Assembly (NCBI GenBank): GCA_035235625.1
Contig: CP141142.1
Coordinates: 45,673,644-45,737,643 of the forward strand
Length of the DNA: 64,000 nt
Reading direction: 5' to 3'
Origin: Saururus chinensis
Lineage: Eukaryota; Streptophyta; Magnoliopsida; Piperales; Saururaceae
Numbering within the stretch: the first letter of the stretch is position 1; the number at the start of each line of letters is the position of its first letter. The position numbers were made by a program, and so were the translations under genes. Positions 21,960 to 33,639 of this stretch are shown in pieces. A model generated the notes under the pieces. That model worked only from the letters and a program-made list of their open reading frames with translations, was not told the DNA's origin and did not search any database.

Positions 21960-23069
21960 ACCTTGCCCGCTTTGGATCTAAATTCTAAACTCTCTTTGTT
22001 ACAGGCTGAATCTCTCTTTCATTCTTTTTATTTTCCTTTCATTTTTTTGGAAGAACTTATGTTCTCTGTGGGATGGCTTGAGATTTCTAAGATGTAATAG
22101 AATAGAGCAAATCTGTATTTGATAAATTCATTAAATTCAAACGACCATGGCAACCTGTTTTTGCTGTAACCTCATTCTATGGTCATATTGTTGTACAGAG
22201 ATTGATTTGGTTTCAACTACATATCATTGAGTTGGGAAATTCACACCCTCTGTATAAGCAGAAAAGAAGGTTCCCACGACCTCACATAGCATTCAAATAT
22301 TGATATTTCAAACGGCGGTCAAAATTATAAACTATCAGTGAGCCAGCGCAACTCCGCAAGGTCTCATTGAATCGGTTTGATAACAACTCAAGATCAGTTA
22401 TTTTAGATGACAAATCTGTATTGCTTCCAGCAAAAAATAGCATTAACAGATAACTGGTTTACATGCCCAAAAGAGTATGTGATCCTTAACCCACTGAATC
22501 GACTCTTTGGATCAGGACAAAATGACCAAAATTTGCAGTAGAGATCTGGATGATTAGGAATGGAACATCTTGGCTGAAGTATAACCTATTTATTTAATGC
22601 TTCCACATATCACCCACCAAATCATTGGCCAAGAATATATGGATCTCCACTACACTCTCTAACATGGTCAGTAATAATTTGCACATGTTCTGCATAAAAT
22701 AGTAGGACTGTAAATATAAGTGTGGTGTAACTTGGACCATCTCAGCTCGCTATGGATCTTAGTAAACTTGACCAACTTGAGATTTATCGCTCAAACCCAA
22801 ATGTCAGCATTTTTAACCCAACCACCTTAATATCTGAAATAGAACCCTGGTCAGTTTGGAGACAAGAATTCAATCACATTCTCAGGTAAGAATCTCCAAC
22901 TGGAGGCACAGGTCAAATACAATGATGTTAGCCATGTGTGGAAAGAATCCACACATCTGCAAGTTTCTGTCTTTTCTCTCCCATTCTCTAACAGAAGCTG
23001 ATTCTTCCATGTGCTCTCACATACTGACTCAGATCATACTTCCCCTCCCATCTTAGTTCTCCTATAGAC
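21960..23069. other. Intergenic, upstream of the small gene at 23125
   Basis: No conserved coding sequence was recognised. CT-rich leader-like DNA and a TATATAT run (about 23070-23077), some 48 bp before the next ATG, look like the core promoter of the following gene. Confidence 0.45.
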
Positions 23070-23124
23070 TATATATCTCTTGCCTCAAGTCGCAAGATTA
23101 GTTTCTTAGTTTCCTGCCATTGAA

Positions 23125-23478
23125 ATGGGTTTGGGAGGAATGATCACTGGGCGCTCAAGAAGCTGTTACCAAAAGCTAAAGATGGAGGATGAAGGAGAAA
23201 TCCGACCTCTCAGGAGGCCAGGAGTGAAACGAAGGAATGGCAAGATAGTCGGCTTTCGAATGTCATTAAGGAGACAGCGATTCAGCTGGGGGAGCTTTCC
23301 CGTGATCTTGCTTCCAAAGAAGGTGGTCCGAATCTATGCAGAGATCCTAGGCAACATGAAACTGGATGGGGTTTACCCTACCATCCTCTTTACTTCTCAG
23401 TGGGGACTCCCAATTTTATCCCAGCCAGCACTTGCTTCTGGTTTCAGGAGGAACGGATGGAAAGAGAAGAAGGTCTGA
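23125..23478 (+). CDS. Small basic protein, 117 codons, single exon, function unknown
   Basis: One uninterrupted frame from ATG 23125 to TGA 23478. The N-terminal third is basic and polar (RPLRRPGVKRRNGK). The core, about residues 46-100, has RMSLRRQRFSW, then PKKVVRIYAEILGNMKL, then PTILFTSQWGLPILSQPA, which looks like a folded, conserved plant-type segment rather than random translation. No signal peptide or clear membrane segment. The start is supported by a TATA-like run about 48 bp upstream and no nearer in-frame ATG. I do not recognise the family well enough to name it. It stands alone, with no intron. Confidence 0.6.
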   Translation: MGLGGMITGRSRSCYQKLKMEDEGEIRPLRRPGVKRRNGKIVGFRMSLRRQRFSWGSFPVILLPKKVVRIYAEILGNMKLDGVYPTILFTSQWGLPILSQPALASGFRRNGWKEKKV

Positions 23479-26090
23479 TGCATTTCATGAATATGAATGT
23501 GCTATTCTGTACTGCAGAGCTGCGAAGTCAAAATAACTAGTTTAATTACTATTATTTCTAAGTATGATATCTCATTCTGTGTATTTTTTTCTAAAAGTTG
23601 TTTAGTTATTCTAAGACTTTGACAAGAGGTTCGGTTCTTTCTGTCAATTCAGCCTTCAACAACTTCAATAACTTTTTTCTTATGGTACTTGGTTTTTTCA
23701 GCCATTAACTCTTTACCAAATACTTGTAATTTATTAAAAATACTGTAAGTCAGTAATCATCAATGCACGATTAAGTCCAAGAATCTTAGCATGCAGCTGT
23801 AATAATAATATAATAACATAAGATGCATGTATGTGGAATTATGGATCGGAAAAGATAATTGATACACTTTGTTGAATTAAGGAAATACAAGGCTATGTAA
23901 ACCTCTGTCTCTCAAAATCAGGTCCGTCCACCAGTAGTTGTTGTTGTTTCATCTTTCCATGGTGGCAACGCCACGAAGAAATGTAGAGTGGCCAGACCAG
24001 CAAAAATGTAGGAGGGGGAAGGTGTACATATCAATATCTAAACTTTAAAACCGATCTATACAAAGTATGCATAATACAACATAGATTAAGTAATAATCAA
24101 GCATCTCAATCATGAATAGATCAAAGGAGAATTGATATAGGAACTAAAACATACTAAATTGGGTCTTTTCAACCCTAGCATGCCCTCCACAAATTGGATC
24201 TTGCACGCCAAAATACAAGAGCAATGAATCAAAGTAAAGGAGAAATACCTTATGTGATGATCCTTCTCAAACTACTTTTTAGAATGAAGAAATTCTTAGT
24301 AACTATCCAGCCCTTGAATCAGCCTCAATGATCCAGTTAAGGAGAAGATGAATCTCCCTTAATAAGCCTGGCAAAGACACTTTAAAGAGGGGAGAAAGAG
24401 GGCGGCCAGCAGCAAGGATCTACCTTGCTTATGCAAGCCGCACCAACAAGAGAAGAAGGGGGCGGAATTGGGAGAGGAAGAGGAGAAGAGTGGGGCGGCC
24501 TAACCTTAGGGCACTCCTCCTCTCCCTTTCCTTTTAAATACTTCATCTCTTTCCTTATTTAGGCGGGTCTCTTTTTAGGCTTTTCTAAATAGGCGTAGAT
24601 GCTTAATTCTTTCCGGTTTATCTTAGAGGTTTAATCACAATGAAAACGAGCTTTGTCACTCAAAGCCCGCAGAGGTTCAATTATATATACTTTTGTTGCA
24701 CGGTTAAGCCCGCGACAGAGTCAACTAGTCGTTAACCATGGGTCCACCCTTGATACCTAATTCACGCATCTAAGCCCCACAACGTGTAAATACACAACCT
24801 AATGAATGCCTAGTGCACATATGTGACGTATATAAGTCCCATTCGAATTATATGTAACAAAAGTATATGTAGGGGCGGTGTGACTGCCCCCACCACCCTT
24901 TAACCCCGTGGCCCATACCAATTCACCTAAACCATGATACATTAAACCAAACCGGGCCTAAGCTAATGCCATAGTCCAACAAAGAATGACATCGTCGTGT
25001 GGACGAACCTCATGCTTAATAACAAGCCTTAACATTAGTGCAGCACTGCCCCTTGATGGCAGATGTCAACTTTCACTGCCCGGCCGGTCTAAAGAACCAG
25101 CTAAGGCCATCAAATAGGCCATGGATAATGTATTAAAACAATATTTGTGGTGTCATGGTTTGGCCATAGATCATAAATGTTCATGCATTTGGATATTTGG
25201 TGCAGATACACGGTTCCCCAGTGGGTGCCGGCCGTTTCATCTTCCCATGCAGACTTGGAGACGCCCTGAAGAATGGCATCGTCATGTGAACCGCTGAACT
25301 CAATCGTTGGAGGACACTCTGCTTATTTAAAGCCCACCCAAGCAATTCCTAATGCTTCAAATCGTTCTGGTCGAACATATGTAACGCACCCATCAAAATG
25401 CCATGAAATATGCCAGGAAATGAGATCCAGCCGTGACGGGTGGTTGCCAATGCCATCACTGCTATAGTAGAGGTTGCTGGGGCGGTAGTTGGACTTGTTT
25501 TGGGGGGTCCTGCTGCTAGGGCTGGATGTCTTCTTTCTTTGTTTGGCATCTGGAGGAGGTTCATAGGATGGTTTACGAACATTCCCTTCTTACAACGTTG
25601 TCAATAACTCCCAATTAGGTGGAAGAGAAACATGAGATTTCCAAGTCTCATAGCCTTTTTCCATATCTTGTTCTTGTCCCTTTTTTTATTTTGCTATGCT
25701 GCTTCAAATTAATGGCCATGGCCTGATTGATTCGGTTCATTACTTATTCAAGAAACTAAGAATGGTCTCTGCTCTTGTAAGCGATGCCTTTTTCTTACTT
25801 AATTCTCTTCCTGCAAGCATAAAGCATGATGGGGCGAATTAGTCCTGAACAAGGTCAATTTGGGATTAATAAGCATCAAATTCTTAGGGAAGCATTTGTC
25901 AAATTTCCCACTCCATTGATTAAATACTTGTGGATAAACGATTAAACAGAACAGTTCGGAGTTTTGCAGGAAGGTTTTTACAGTCTCGAAATGCCTCCCA
26001 TTCAACACGTCTCATCACGAATTTATGTTATAAAACGCCTTATTGAACCATAATCATGCGCTTAACACAATGCTTAATAATACCCGATCA
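23479..26090. other. Intergenic with LTR-like GC-rich DNA; possible decayed coding trace at 25273-25617
   Basis: 24380-24560 is purine-rich and GC-rich (GGGGCGGCC, AGAGGGCGGCC), and 24640-24900 has CGACAGAGTCAACTAGTCG and GACTGCCCCCACCACCC phrases, all of the kind found in plant LTRs; no matching ends were located. At 25273-25467 a short plus-strand frame, continued in another frame to 25617 (VANAITAIVEVAGAVVGLVL), hints at a broken coding sequence, but this is weak. Confidence 0.35.
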
Positions 26091-26093
26091 AAT

Positions 26094-26161
26094 CCGGTCT
26101 AGCGCCGGCCGGATTCCATAAGTCCAACCGGTCTAGCGCTGGCCGGATTCCATATGTCCAA
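26094..26161 (+). repeat. 34-bp tandem repeat in the eEF1A upstream region
   Basis: Two head-to-tail 34-bp units (26094-26127, 26128-26161), each CCGGTCTAGCGC followed by GGCCGGATTCCATA and GTCCAA, differ at only two positions. They lie about 130 bp before the telo-box of the eEF1A promoter and contain the palindromic CCGG/GGCC core. Confidence 0.92.
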
Positions 26162-26254
26162 GCCGAACCAACAGAAACTTCTATTCTAGGTTCGGTCACA
26201 TACCCAAGCCGTTCATACAGACCGTCCGATCGAAATCATCTAACGGCAAGTGCA

Positions 26255-26298
26255 AAACCCTAATTCTTCCAAATGCTCTTTGCTCAGCCCCTTATAAA
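26255..26298 (+). promoter_or_regulatory. eEF1A core promoter: telo-box and TATA box
   Basis: AAACCCTAA (26255-26263) is a telo-box, a known element in plant translation-factor and ribosomal-protein promoters. TATAAA (26293-26298) is the TATA box, about 30 bp before the likely transcription start near 26325. Confidence 0.85.
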
Positions 26299-26371
26299 TT
26301 GGCCGACCCCTTCCACTTCTGAGCTCCTCTCTCTGGGCTGCTCCGACTCCGCCATCTCTCACCTGTCGAAG

Positions 26372-26963
26372 GTCTGATCTCTCTTTCCTAATTCTAGATT
26401 CTAGTTTTTACTATCAAATCGACAATTTGATATTTGTGTTGCGTATGCTTGTAGTTTATTTGGTACACATGGTTTTATTTGTATGAGGTTCCTTCTCGTT
26501 TGATTTTTTATTATGGTGCTTGTCTACTATGTTTGATTAATGTTATTCTTTCTCAATTTTTACAAATTAATGTTATTGCTTCTCATTTTGATTTTGATTT
26601 GTAGAATCCCTTTTGAGCTTATTTGATGGGTATTTTATCTAGAAATATATTGTTCGTGATGGTATGACGAATTTCTAATTATGTGTCATCAATTCTTTCA
26701 GTGTGTTCTTTTCATCATGTTTTTGCAGACTTTGAGAATGCAATTTTTGTAGACAGTTGGTGTTAAGGTTGTCTTATTTTTTGTTTTCTGGGTAGAGGGC
26801 TTAAGTTTTTTTCATAATTCTTTAGGAGTGATTTATAATCGTTCGATGTTGTGTTTATGAACTTTTGAACTGACTTTTATGAATGTTTTGATTGTTGTAT
26901 TATTTAGGTTCGTCGTTGTTCAATTTGACCTCTAATCTTTTGTTTTTATTATTCAATTAGTAG
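26372..26963 (+). other. 5'UTR intron of eEF1A
   Basis: The leader exon (about 26325-26371) ends CGAAG before GTCTGATC. A T-rich tract ends in CAATTAG or the next TAG (26960 or 26963), 30 bases before the ATG. A 5'UTR intron here is characteristic of plant eEF1A genes and usually boosts expression. The exact acceptor is uncertain by 3 bases. Confidence 0.8.
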
Positions 26964-26992
26964 GACTCTCCTGTAGTTTTGAGTTGTGAGCT

Positions 26993-29146
26993 ATGGGTAA
27001 GGAGAAGGTTCACATCAGCATTGTGGTCATTGGCCATGTTGATTCTGGCAAGTCAACTACGACTGGCCACCTGATCTACAAGCTTGGTGGCATTGACAAG
27101 CGTGTCATTGAGAGGTTTGAGAAGGAGGCGGCTGAGATGAACAAAAGGTCCTTCAAGTATGCCTGGGTCCTTGACAAGCTCAAGGCCGAGCGTGAGCGTG
27201 GTATCACCATTGATATTGCCCTCTGGAAGTTCGAGACCACTAAGTACTACTGCACTGTCATTGATGCTCCTGGACATCGTGACTTCATCAAAAACATGAT
27301 TACTGGAACTTCTCAGGCTGATTGTGCCGTTCTCATTATTGATTCCACCACTGGTGGTTTTGAGGCTGGTATCTCCAAGGATGGCCAGACGCGTGAGCAT
27401 GCTTTGTTGGCTTTCACCCTTGGAGTCAAGCAGATGATCTGCTGTTGTAACAAGGTACCAATTTCCTTTCATTATGTTGTTAAGTGCTATGCTGTTGATA
27501 GTGTTATGAATTTCTTATGGTATATTGTGTTATCAGTGAGGTAAGTTGCCTTTGACTTTTCACTTTCTTCTTTTGTATTATAACGCTGTCGACTGTATTT
27601 TTGTCTTCAGTTCAATTCTGCTCAACTTTTCTTGAGTATGTATTTTGTGTTGTTTTTGTGCTTCTAATGACATTTATGCAGATAATTCCATTTTTTTTCT
27701 TACTGCAATTTGACTTGTCCAGGCTGCTAATCAACTCTGTTTTTTATTTTAAGTCATTTGATTAAGTTCTTAATCAAAGTTGTTGTTTGCCTGAAAAATT
27801 CCACCACAGCTTAATTGAAGTTGATTCTAAGTGATGTTTTCATGTATTGTGTTTAGTGTGCTTTATAATGTTGAAATGGTTTATTGTGGGGGACTTTTGT
27901 TTTGTTTTCCATGATGGCTGTCAGGGAGTAAATTGCGCACCACTTTTGCCCTTTACTATTGCTCGAAGAGGAAAAGTGGATGTTATGACCCGCTGTAGGG
28001 GGGGTTGGGTCCGTTTTTTTGGTTTGCAGTTAATGTGAGATGAATGGAAAATTAGAATTGCATAGTTACCATCTAATAAGTAAATAAGCAAATCTTAATT
28101 AAATTGCAAGCTCCAACAACCGTGGGGTCATAACAGTTAACCCCTAGCAGTAATTTGAAACCACAAGCAGAGGTTGGGATACATGTTTTCAATGGTAACA
28201 TATTCCAAAAGGTCACTGAAACAGGTCACTAAAACTTTTGCTTGTGTATATTTTATTTTAGATGGACGCCACAACCCCAAAGTACTCCAAGGCCAGGTAT
28301 GAAGAAATTGTGAAGGAGGTTTCTTCCTACCTCAAGAAGGTTGGCTACAACCCAGACAAGATCCCCTTCGTTCCAATCTCAGGATTTGAGGGTGACAACA
28401 TGATTGAGAGATCAACCAACCTTGACTGGTACAAGGGCCCTACCCTTCTGGAGGCCCTTGACATGATTCAGGAGCCCAAGAGGCCGTCGGATAAGCCTCT
28501 CCGTCTTCCTCTTCAGGATGTCTATAAGATTGGTGGCATCGGCACCGTCCCTGTTGGTCGTGTTGAGACTGGTATCATTAAGCCTGGGATGGTTGTCACT
28601 TTTGGTCCCACTGGCCTGACCACTGAAGTTAAGTCCGTGGAGATGCACCACGAGGCCCTCCTGGAGGCGTTGCCAGGTGACAATGTGGGCTTCAACGTGA
28701 AGAACGTTGCTGTCAAGGATCTCAAGCGTGGGTTTGTTGCCTCAAACTCAAAGGATGATCCTGCCAAGGAGGCTGCTAACTTTACATCTCAGGTCATCAT
28801 CATGAACCACCCTGGCCAGATCGGCAATGGTTATGCCCCTGTCCTTGACTGCCACACCTCCCACATTGCTGTCAAATTTGCTGAAATCCTTACCAAGATA
28901 GACAGGCGATCGGGCAAGGAGCTTGAGAAGGAGCCCAAGTTCCTGAAGAACGGTGATGCAGGGTTTGTGAAGATGATTCCTTCGAAGCCCATGGTGGTGG
29001 AGACCTTCTCCGAGTACCCGCCTCTTGGTCGTTTTGCTGTTAGGGACATGCGACAGACTGTTGCTGTGGGAGTCATCAAGAGCGTGGAGAAGAAAGACCC
29101 AAGCGGTGCTAAGGTTACCAAATCTGCTGCAAAGAAGGGTAAATGA
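26993..29146 (+). CDS. eEF1A: Translation elongation factor 1-alpha (eEF1A), two coding exons
   Basis: Exon 26993-27454 (154 codons), intron 27455-28261 (GT-AG), exon 28262-29146. The product of 448 residues is normal for plants. It is a cytosolic GTPase that delivers aminoacyl-tRNA to the ribosome. Visible GTPase motifs: GHVDSGKST (P-loop), GITID (switch I), DAPGH, and NKMD. The intron falls exactly inside NKMD, after NK and before MD. The C-terminus ends KSAAKKGK, as in other plant copies. The coding region is GC-richer than its surroundings and uses codons typical of strongly expressed genes. The telo-box, TATA box and leader intron upstream fit constitutive high expression. No break seen, so this copy appears functional. 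Confidence 0.98.
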
Positions 29147-32100
29147 TGTGTGCGGGTCATCGTGGCAGTGGAGTGTGTCTTTCATGTCGTGGATTCCGCT
29201 TGGCTTTCTCAGTTGGTCGTCTGTTTTGTGGGAGTTTTGTCCAGCAGTCGTATGCAGACCTGGGTGCTTGATCGTCGGTGGCATATTTTGCTGGTATGAT
29301 TTGAGAGTTTTCGGCGTTTCTTTTATAATTTGAGTCTTGAGACATTTTATGGTGAAATTTGTTATTTAAATGAGGATTTAAGTACGCATTGTTTCACGCT
29401 CAAATAGATTGGATTAGTTTCATATTCTTATGAAGTGTCACTAGAAGTCTGCCTACTTCTCCAATATATACATTAGCAAGAACTAATTAAACAATGTACT
29501 AACTTAAAGCAACACTAAACTGCGTTGAACAAACCTTCGAAGTGTATAGGCTCGGAGTAAAGATGAGCTAGGTTGAACCGTACCCATGTGCCCTCAACCT
29601 TCCCGAGCTATTCTTCAAAACTTTTATTGTGCACATATCAATTTATAGTTACTTATCTATAGTTGGAATTGATTTGTTAGTGAGACGAGGGCGTGCCTTT
29701 TATTTTATGTACTGGATAAATTGGGATAATCTCACGTGGGTAGCCAATGGAGTGGCAGTTAAATAGAAGAAGCTTTTAAATTACACGGTATGAAAAGAGT
29801 TTTCCACATATGACATATCGTATGCACTCGGCAAATTATCCTGAGTGGAAAGACGACATGTCATGCTTGTAAAGCTTTTAATAATGGGCTTTTTTTGTTT
29901 TTTAAATTTGAAAGTTAGAAGAAGCATTTGAATATCAAATTATGAAAAGACTAGTCAACTATCTAAGAGTTGTGATTCTGAAAAGTGAAAGCTGGCTTTG
30001 CATATTGAATTAAATGCGAACTTTTTTAGCAAATATGCGAGGTGTATTGTCAGAGAGCTCTTGGACCAATTAAAAAAATTTCAACCCGTTAAAGACCCAA
30101 TCCGTTGTGGCGATCATCACGCGGATGCAATCTAAAATCCTGAGCAGAAAAGTATTGCTGGAGTTGACAGTATTCATTCATTTAACATCAGCCAGTCATT
30201 TATCCAAATACAAAAGGTTTCCTGCCACTGAACTACTGAACTTGCTATACAAAGCAAGAAAAGATCTTTACTCCGTCGCATCAAACCTTCCATATCTAGC
30301 TTTATATTAATATTATTTTTTTATAGAATGACCAAAAGTTAAAGTCACTCAGTGGAATAATTTAACCAAACATATCATTTTTGGAAAGTTACTTCAAAAT
30401 AGTTACAACTGCTTTGCTAAGTAGCTTCTACTTCTCATGTGCTTATTATATACAGCAGAAGTTGATATTTCGACTCCACCTTCTCTAATATCTATCTTCC
30501 CAGCAAGTAGGCTGTAACATCATTCCACAAAATATACAAGCAAAAGCGAAACAATTAAGCAAACACCACTTCTTACATTACCAGTTTTAAAATAACTACT
30601 CGTACATCGAATTCTCTGTTTACAAAATGAAAAATAACAAATGACGTGCTTTGAAATGCAGGGGTTGGAACCGTTAGGTCATGTGGGGCCTAAACGATGG
30701 GACAGCTCCAACTCCTGCACGCATTCTAAACATGTCATAGAAAAACATATTACTTAATATTGTTCTTATAAAATACATGTAACTAATGGGTAAACCCACA
30801 AAATATTCAACATATGGCTCTTGTCTTTTAATAGTTAAATATTTGTCCTGAAATCTTACATCGTTTGGGAATAGACTAATTATGTATATCCGCACTCCTA
30901 TGCAATGCTCACAGACAGAAACGATCTTCTATTTGTATACCTCTTGTTAGTGTCTACGAGTGTATGGTACCCTAGTTTAAATTGTTTAGTATCTATGTAG
31001 CTTGTTAGGATTATGATAGAACTGTCCTAACATGTGACGAGGATAAAATACAATCGGTGCAAAACTTTGACTAATTCAGAGGTAACCCTTTGACTAATTC
31101 AAAGGGTGTTACAACTGCCTCTTGTAATCAAGGTATGAAATTATAGAAAGATTATACCATGTGCTCCTATATAAACTAGAAGGTTCTTTTCCAGAATCTG
31201 CACCATCAACATGCTATATAGGTATTATCAATAACATGTATATAAGGATTGAATTTTTATTTTTAATATATAATAATACTTTAATATTTAAGGGAGTGTA
31301 AGGTAAAGGTAATAGATATAAATGTCCACAGACATAGGCAAGGGTATGTATGCGTTTGCAACTCCCTATCAGGGCGAATAGAAAACTTAGTATGTGTCCA
31401 TGTCCCCATGTGCCTCATATATAAAAAATTATTCGCCCTATATAATACGGATGCAAGTACAACTACATATGTTCCATGGACGTCTCCGAGCGCTCCTACT
31501 TTGCATGTGTGGGTAACCATGTTAACTAAAAACTGAAAGATTTTATGATCTTATACTTAGCTTGATACTCATAAAATCTTTTATTAAAAAGGGACCAACT
31601 ATTTATATTAATATTCTCTCTCTATTAATAGTTTTATTTAATTTTATAAAATAAATATTTTAATTTATATTATAAAATTAAATAAAATTATTAATGTAGG
31701 ACAATAGAAATATGACTTTTGGTGTTGAAAAAGTAAAATATGAATATTATTTTCCTAGAAGGAGTCACAAAATACAAGGTTGGAAGTTACAATGAAGTGC
31801 AAGACCAAAAGCTAGATTGGTACCGAGGGTGCTGAGGGACCTAGTGCTGAGTGCAACGGGTCTTAGTGCACTAGGGCCCACTCTTCAAACACATTTTCCA
31901 TTTAGTTAAATTGACCTGCCCCTAAAGAGGCAGGCTAAGAAGAATGGTAATTGAGCCCTCTTTTTATATGAGCGCGGGTCACACAGTCATTTGTGAGCCT
32001 AGGTATTGCACCTCAGGAGGCAGATTGGTTTCGGGGGCTAATACAAACTTTTTTAATGGTAATTTCTAAAATGATATAAGCGAAACATCCAAACTGTTTT

Positions 32101-32156
32101 CATTGGACATTTCTCACCAACTATAACTCATTGCGGGACTGCCATTCTTACAAATC
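29147..32156. other. eEF1A 3'UTR, then intergenic DNA without a gene
   Basis: The first about 240 bp is T-rich and fits the eEF1A 3'UTR. The remainder is AT-rich with no conserved coding region recognised. The segment just before 32157 is the last single-copy DNA before the duplicated DC1 array. Confidence 0.5.
31624..31695. repeat. AT-rich foldback, 26-bp arms
   Basis: Left arm 31624-31649 and right arm 31670-31695 are complementary with a single mismatch around a 20-bp centre. Probably the core of a small MITE; no target duplication established. Confidence 0.8.
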
Positions 32157-32394
32157 AGTCAGGATATTATATGAGACACATCACTGGTATGACGCAAGAC
32201 ATTGATCCAAAGGATTACGCACTTTGGATACTTAAGGGGACAAAAGACCTAGTAAACAAGAATACTCTGCCACTTAAAGGTTTTCGTTATTGAATTAGCC
32301 AACAGATTTTAATGTTGACTTTCTATATATGATGATGTTATAGCCTAACTCACTAACACACACACACACAAAAAAAATCAAGCTTGCTTTTGTT

Positions 32395-33633
32395 TCAGTT
32401 GGCAACATCAGCGATCCCAAGAGCCAGCATAACGATCTTAAATCCCCACTTACCAACCTCGCCCGCCCAAGAGGAGGAACCATTTGAGTTGTTACTGGGT
32501 GGCTGATTGCTGCTACTAGGGCCAGGATGGGATGCCCAATAATTAGTCCCACAAGGAGGTGGGCCTCCTTGAGGAGGGAAGTAAAAATTTCCATAAAGTG
32601 GTGGCCACTGTCCCTGCTGGTTTGGCCATTGATTCCCATAGCTGGGTGGGCCAGGATGGGATGCCAAATAATTAGTCCCACACGGAGGTGGGCCTCCTTG
32701 AGGAGGGAAGTAAAAATTTCCATAAAGTGGTGGCCACTGTCCCTGCTGGTTTGGCCATTGATTCCCATAGCTGGGTGGGCCAGGATGGAATACCGAATAA
32801 TTAGTCCCACAAGGAGGTGGGCCTTGATAAGGGATGGAGAAGTTTCCATTGGGTGGTTGGTACTGATTTGGCCATTGATTCCCATAGCCGGGTTGGCATG
32901 GAGGAGGATGCCAATAGCTCCCCTGATAGGTGGGAGGGAGTGGAACTTGTTGTGGGGCCCACTGGTTGTAATAAGCATGTGGGCCTTGCGGAGGTGGGGC
33001 CCAACAGTCCCGAGATATTGGTGGGCCTTGTGGATGTGCGCAGGCTGGAGGGCCCAAAGACCTCGTCCGTGGAGTGCACTTGTCTGGCTCTGAACGATCC
33101 AAGGACATGGTGCCGACAAGGTTCATGGCGTGCCCTAGTTCACACAGAACGCACCAAACATGTGCGTAGCCGCCGGTGGCCTCAAAGCAGTATGCCCACC
33201 TCCCGTCAAAGCAACTGTTGCACAAGGCACAGTTGCCGGAGTCTCGCCACACCTCTTTGATCAGAACCATCTTCAGCTCCTTGACAGATTCCGGTAATCT
33301 TGCACAGCATGAATGGAAGTAAAGACCACTACAGTCGCAGTAACCAAATCGCCGGATTAACTTGCCGCAGGCTCTGCAGCTCTTTCCCTGGTTACCGGCG
33401 ATAGCCGCGATGTTGACGAGCATAAGATCGGTACTGTCCGGGTAGAATGGGTGGCGGGGAAGGCGGTCCGGAGCAGTAGCACAGTCCCCATGGAAGTTGG
33501 TCTTACATGAGGAACAATGGTAGCTCGGACCATGCCCTGCTTCTTTGCATGCTTCACAATTGTATGCTTCTATATGCTTGTTCCACTGCAGAGGGTGGTC
33601 GTCGAGATGCTTCTTTGTCACTGTTTCACTCAT
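32395..33633 (-). CDS. DC1-domain zinc-finger protein, array copy A (intact)
   Basis: One coding exon of 412 codons. Three DC1/C1-like fingers are visible: residues about 13-51 (C26, C29, C40, C43, H48, C51), 86-110 (C86, C89, C99, H107, C110) and 135-161 (C135, C138, C149, H158, C161). From about 170 the protein is proline/glycine/asparagine-rich with 43-residue repeats (CGTNYWASHPGPPSYGNQWP type), and it ends in a short hydrophobic tail (FKIVMLALGIADVA). DC1 fingers bind zinc and are a large plant family, often linked to stress and defence signalling; the role here is unknown. The start is MSETV: an upstream in-frame ATG (33643-33645) lies inside the 5'UTR intron acceptor ATGCAG, and copies B and D lack it. 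Same strand as copies B, C and D. Confidence 0.88.
   Translation of the reverse strand: MSETVTKKHLDDHPLQWNKHIEAYNCEACKEAGHGPSYHCSSCKTNFHGDCATAPDRLPRHPFYPDSTDLMLVNIAAIAGNQGKSCRACGKLIRRFGYCDCSGLYFHSCCARLPESVKELKMVLIKEVWRDSGNCALCNSCFDGRWAYCFEATGGYAHVWCVLCELGHAMNLVGTMSLDRSEPDKCTPRTRSLGPPACAHPQGPPISRDCWAPPPQGPHAYYNQWAPQQVPLPPTYQGSYWHPPPCQPGYGNQWPNQYQPPNGNFSIPYQGPPPCGTNYSVFHPGPPSYGNQWPNQQGQWPPLYGNFYFPPQGGPPPCGTNYLASHPGPPSYGNQWPNQQGQWPPLYGNFYFPPQGGPPPCGTNYWASHPGPSSSNQPPSNNSNGSSSWAGEVGKWGFKIVMLALGIADVAN
32522..32779 (-). repeat. 129-bp coding minisatellite in copy A
   Basis: Two full units (32522-32650, 32651-32779), followed by a diverged partial one, encode the 43-residue P/G/N-rich repeat. Copy C has one full unit (58482-58610) plus a partial. 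Copy number therefore varies in frame (129 = 3 x 43) between paralogues. Confidence 0.92.
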
Positions 33634-33639
33634 GGTTCC

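Noticed and set aside
27053..27472. Antisense frames across the eEF1A exons (also 28412-29284)
   Set aside because: They mirror a GC-rich, codon-biased gene; there is no independent evidence.
32527..33260. Plus-strand frames opposite DC1 copies A and C (also 43402-43887, 58487-58936)
   Set aside because: They are antisense shadows of the repetitive proline/glycine-rich coding exon and repeat with the same 129-bp period.
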